This document shows positions 61,423 to 64,000 of a DNA stretch of 64,000 nucleotides, piece by piece (position 1 is the first letter of the stretch; each line of letters opens with the position of its first letter). A program made the position numbers and the translations under genes. The DNA comes from Allium sativum. Lineage: Eukaryota; Streptophyta; Magnoliopsida; Asparagales; Amaryllidaceae. The notes beneath the pieces were generated by a model. That model worked only from the letters and a program-made list of their open reading frames with translations, made no database searches and was not told where the DNA came from. The stretch covers positions 816,370,686-816,434,685 of the forward strand of contig CM060920.1 in the NCBI GenBank assembly GCA_030737875.1, read 5' to 3'.

Positions 61423-61683
61423 TTTATCTCTTTTTATGCTGTTCAAATCCTATTGAACATATTATGTTTTGTTTTCCGCTGTAGACATTTTATGTAAAGC
61501 TGAACTGTATTTGTACTAAGTATGATCCTGTATACTCTGTAACACCGATGTTTATATTTATCCAGTGTATTCTTTTGTACATTATTTGGTGTATTTATTT
61601 ATTCCTGTTTTGCTATTATCTGTTTATGTGTTATATTCCAAAGATTACCCTGCCACCATGGAACGGGGTTTGGGGTCGTCACA
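61423..61683 (+). mobile_element. O: 5' LTR, part 2
   Basis: TTTATCTCTTTTTATGCTG continues the LTR from 47818, aligned with 24700-24965 of LTR A. It ends GGGGTCGTCACA. Confidence 0.88.
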
Positions 61684-61687
61684 AACG

Positions 61688-61699
61688 TGGTATCAGAGC
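61688..61699 (+). promoter_or_regulatory. Primer binding site of O (tRNA-iMet)
   Basis: TGGTATCAGAGC, four bases after the LTR end. Confidence 0.93.
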
Positions 61700-61738
61700 T
61701 TTGGTTAAGCTTAGTTCTGGAATATAACATATTAACGA

Positions 61739-61817
61739 ACTCGTCAGAAATAGAACTGGTCGAGTTCTAAGACGGATCGCTCATTTCAGATAGGATTAGT
61801 AATATCCTAGAATGAGT
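61739..61817 (+). other. Twin post-PBS hairpins of O
   Basis: Hairpin 1 has GTC/GAC around AGAAC/GTTCT. Hairpin 2 has CTCA/TGAG around TAGGAT/ATCCTA with the loop TAGTAAT. The outer stem of hairpin 2 differs from that of A but still pairs. Confidence 0.65.
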
Positions 61818-61904
61818 GAAGCAGAATGAGATACGCCCCAATAGACACATTTACATTCAAGTATATGTCTCTATGATTTATACTCTCTTTTCTGTTGACC
61901 TGAC

Positions 61905-61924
61905 ACTTTGTCTGCCATTTGCAG
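61905..61924 (+). promoter_or_regulatory. Candidate splice acceptor kept in O
   Basis: TTGACCTGACACTTTG, then a T-rich stretch ending TTTGCAG at 61924, ten bases before an ATG. It is the counterpart of 25205 in A. Confidence 0.5.
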
Positions 61925-61934
61925 ACATAGGAAA

Positions 61935-61998
61935 ATGTGTGGCACTAACAGAGGAAGAAATTATATGGTTCAAAAATGTAAACTTTTTAATTATATAG
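61935..61998 (+). pseudogene. gag start fused to 3' UTR by internal deletion (O)
   Basis: The ATG at 61935 opens a reading of about 20 codons beginning MCGTNRGRN, similar to the gag start of A (MSARNRRNT). It then runs into sequence matching the A 3' UTR (TATAGTCTGAATGATTT, compare 29559 onward) and stops. So gag from about codon 12 and all of pol were lost in one deletion of some 4.3 kb relative to A. It makes no useful protein; the splice site and start codon remain as fossils or as part of the leader. Confidence 0.65.
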
Positions 61999-62093
61999 TC
62001 TGAATGATTTTAAAAGAGTATATGAATTGATCAGTGTAATTTTGGAAAGATAAAAACAAATTGATTGTTGTTTGTGTTGTGTGATTATGGATT

Positions 62094-62962
62094 TGATTAA
62101 TTAAATTATTAGAATGATAGTTAATTTAATCAACATGATAATGATGGTTAATTTATTTGATTAAATCACGTAGTGAACTGATTTTTTTTTAAAAAAAAGA
62201 TGGACATATATACATGTACATTATATATGTTTGAACAGGTAAATGGATTTGCTGTTGAGTAAAGAATTTATTTGCATGCCCGACAAATAGGTAAACCTTA
62301 ATGAGTTGGATGCGCAATTTTATTATTATATCAACTCCTGTGAATGCCATTGGATGCAGAGTGCTAGTTGTTTTGTGTGTAATAATAAATGTCGCTATAG
62401 GATAGTAACAATTAATTTTGAACTACACTACATGGCATACTTCTTGAAGATAGGCATACTTCATCATATACCACATAAGCATTTGGGGGCTTGTGTGACG
62501 AGGTTGAAGATTTACCATATGAGCGAGAGGCTTGTATGGTGATGACTATATTTTACAGGTTGAACTGATGACTGATATGGACCATATAAAATGTAACGGT
62601 AAATTGCAAGATTAATAAAAACCCCACACAGGTCTGGAGATGACAATAAACACGTCTCTCTGGTCATTAAGGCACAAAAACCATTTATAGGGTGACGAGA
62701 ATTTATTCTCTGGAGTTATGATCTATACACACTCCCTGTGGACACCAGAATATGTCACTATAAATATGTGCATGCTTATTAGGATTTATTGGGTACCTAA
62801 TACGTCCCAATAAATTTCCAAACCCCTCCCCATACAAAGGAGGTTATGGCGAAATTTTTCGAAAATTTAGGGTGTTAGCCAAATTTTTGAAGAATTTGAA
62901 ATTTCTGAAAAGCTAAAAAGTTGAAGAATGGAAGCCAGAATGAAAGTTGAGTTGGTTAATTT
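62094..62962 (+). other. O core: extra segment before the polypurine tract
   Basis: About 870 bases are present in O but not at this place in A. It begins with AT-rich sequence, then GAACAGGTAAATGG and CCCGACAAATAGGTA (62277 on), a stretch with no recognised content, and CAAAGGAGGTTATGGCG (62835 on). The two ends match the LTR module of A at 22299-22545. No gene found. Confidence 0.6.
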
Positions 62963-63004
62963 AACAACTTTCGAGTTCGTTCCTTTTCGGGGACGAAAAG
63001 TTTT

Positions 63005-63017
63005 AAGTGGGGGAGAT
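63005..63017 (+). promoter_or_regulatory. Polypurine tract of O
   Basis: AAGTGGGGGAGAT before the 3' LTR start TGTAACAACCC. Confidence 0.9.
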
Positions 63018-64000
63018 TGTAACAACCCTGAAATTCTGAACTAGTTTAAAATTTTTAATTTGACTATTTTAGTGTATTTCAAATATTTAAAATAAATTAT
63101 TTTAAATAATAATGACGAAAAGTATGTTCAAATCGATGCTTGAAAATAAATATATTTATTTTAAATTATAAATAAGGCCTGAAATGGTGCGGCAGTTTCA
63201 AAATTTGAATTCAAATTTTAACAGACTGTACCGAGTGCAAAATAAAATGGATTTTAGTGAAACCAAAAATATTTAAATCTGTTTATGAATATCTTTCTAA
63301 CGAATCTAAAAAATAGAAGTTTCATAGCGAGAATCAAAAGTTATGGCCAAATGAATTTTCAGAAAGGTCGCTATAGAATATATATAGCCCTTGAAAATAG
63401 ACATTTTGCGAACGACCTCAGAATTCGACGAAACCACTTTTGTTGGATCCGGGATGTCAAATTATTGCTAGGTTTAAAATTCCATAATTTTTGAAGTTGA
63501 TATATGAGCGTGGAGAAGGAAAATGTGTTTGGTTGATTTCAGTTAAATTGGATCGACCAGAAAATGGCCAATTTTCAAATGGTCTAAGAATTCGACGAAA
63601 CTAGTTTTGTTGGGACTGTATCGTCAAAGCATAGCTAGATTTATTTTTCTGGAATTTATGGAATCAGTATGTGGCCACGGCAAATTGAAATGTACGTTCA
63701 AATCAAATATTGAATGTTTTATATCTTAATTTGAAGGAAAACTGAATGAAATTGTCGAAAGGGCCTACGAAACATATCCCATTGTGTCCGTAATGGGGGT
63801 ATTTAGCTAGGGACGACAGTCATTGGGTTTGGATTGGAGCTCGTATGAGAAAACCCTAATTTTCAAATTATTATAAATATCGACCAATCACGTTTTTTCT
63901 TTCATTAAACAAAATAGCTGCCTTTTCTCTCTCCCCGACGTCGATCAAAGGCGGGAACCCTATACCGCCTTCCCAGCCCGATTCCCCCTCCTACAAGCAA
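63018..64000 (+). mobile_element. O: 3' LTR, first 983 bases
   Basis: It matches 43298-44280 with several percent difference. U3 duplicated module is at 63400-63670, the CCCATT/AATGGG hairpin at 63778-63797 with an altered loop, and CCAATCACG near 63884. It runs out of the window inside the leader. Confidence 0.88.

Larger units (their letters stand above)
43298..64000 (+). mobile_element. O: non-autonomous gypsy derivative with 4.8 kb LTRs (right end outside window)
   Basis: The 5' LTR begins TGTAACAACCC at 43298, is split by I (47819-61417) and ends GTCGTCACA at 61683. A primer site is at 61688, the core runs to 63004, the polypurine tract is at 63005 and the 3' LTR starts at 63018 and leaves the window. 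The intact LTR would be about 4782 bp. The core has no protease, RT or integrase. The two LTR starts differ by perhaps 7-10 percent by eye, so O is older than A and I. It is inserted in M; the left candidate duplication is TTATA (43293-43297). Confidence 0.88.

Overview
This window is repeat-dominated DNA of a flowering plant. It is AT-rich and holds no recognisable host gene, rRNA, tRNA or CRISPR array. The evidence for a plant is a Ty3/gypsy chromovirus polyprotein with a C-terminal chromodomain-like tail (Tekay/Del-like), plant-type initiator-Met primer sites (TGGTATCAGAGC), a TNT1-like Ty1/copia relic and a RICESLEEPER-like hAT transposase relic. I cannot name the species.

Layout, left to right. 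1-6769: the right part of a giant LTR (E1). 6770-7854: about 1.1 kb with nothing recognised. 7855-13805: a complete giant LTR (Y, 5.95 kb) without matching flanking duplications, abutting 13806-17792, the truncated 5' LTR of element X. X continues with a decayed internal region (17793-19436) and a 3' LTR that is interrupted by element A. A (19821-34887, target duplication GTTCT) is the only element with gag-pol. Its LTRs are about 5.15 kb each and its polyprotein has three frameshifts and two stops. The remainder of the X 3' LTR (34893-35159) is joined to a truncated minus-strand copia element (35160-37492). A decayed hAT transposase follows (38536-40130), then a minus-strand giant-LTR fragment M (40278-43297). 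Element O (43298 to beyond the window) interrupts M and is a gag-pol-less derivative with 4.8 kb LTRs. Inside the 5' LTR of O sits the youngest insertion, I (47819-61417, target duplication TATCA), with 6.3 kb nearly identical LTRs around a core of only 1.04 kb.

The most interesting material is noncoding. The giant LTRs (E1, Y, X, A, O, I, M) are related but diverged, and they share many perfect or near-perfect inverted repeats. Several keep pairing through compensatory base changes between families: a twin hairpin just after the primer site, an array of about ten hairpins within 450 bp, and a hairpin module near the LTR 3' end. A splice-donor-like site about 1.2 kb into each LTR and a good acceptor immediately before the gag ATG suggest that a long structured leader, including the primer site, is spliced out of the gag mRNA but kept in the genomic RNA. 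Non-autonomous I and O keep the primer site, twin hairpin and polypurine tract of A-like elements, so they look like parasites of an A-like autonomous relative. All of this is inferred from reading the sequence; no alignment, folding or database search was run.
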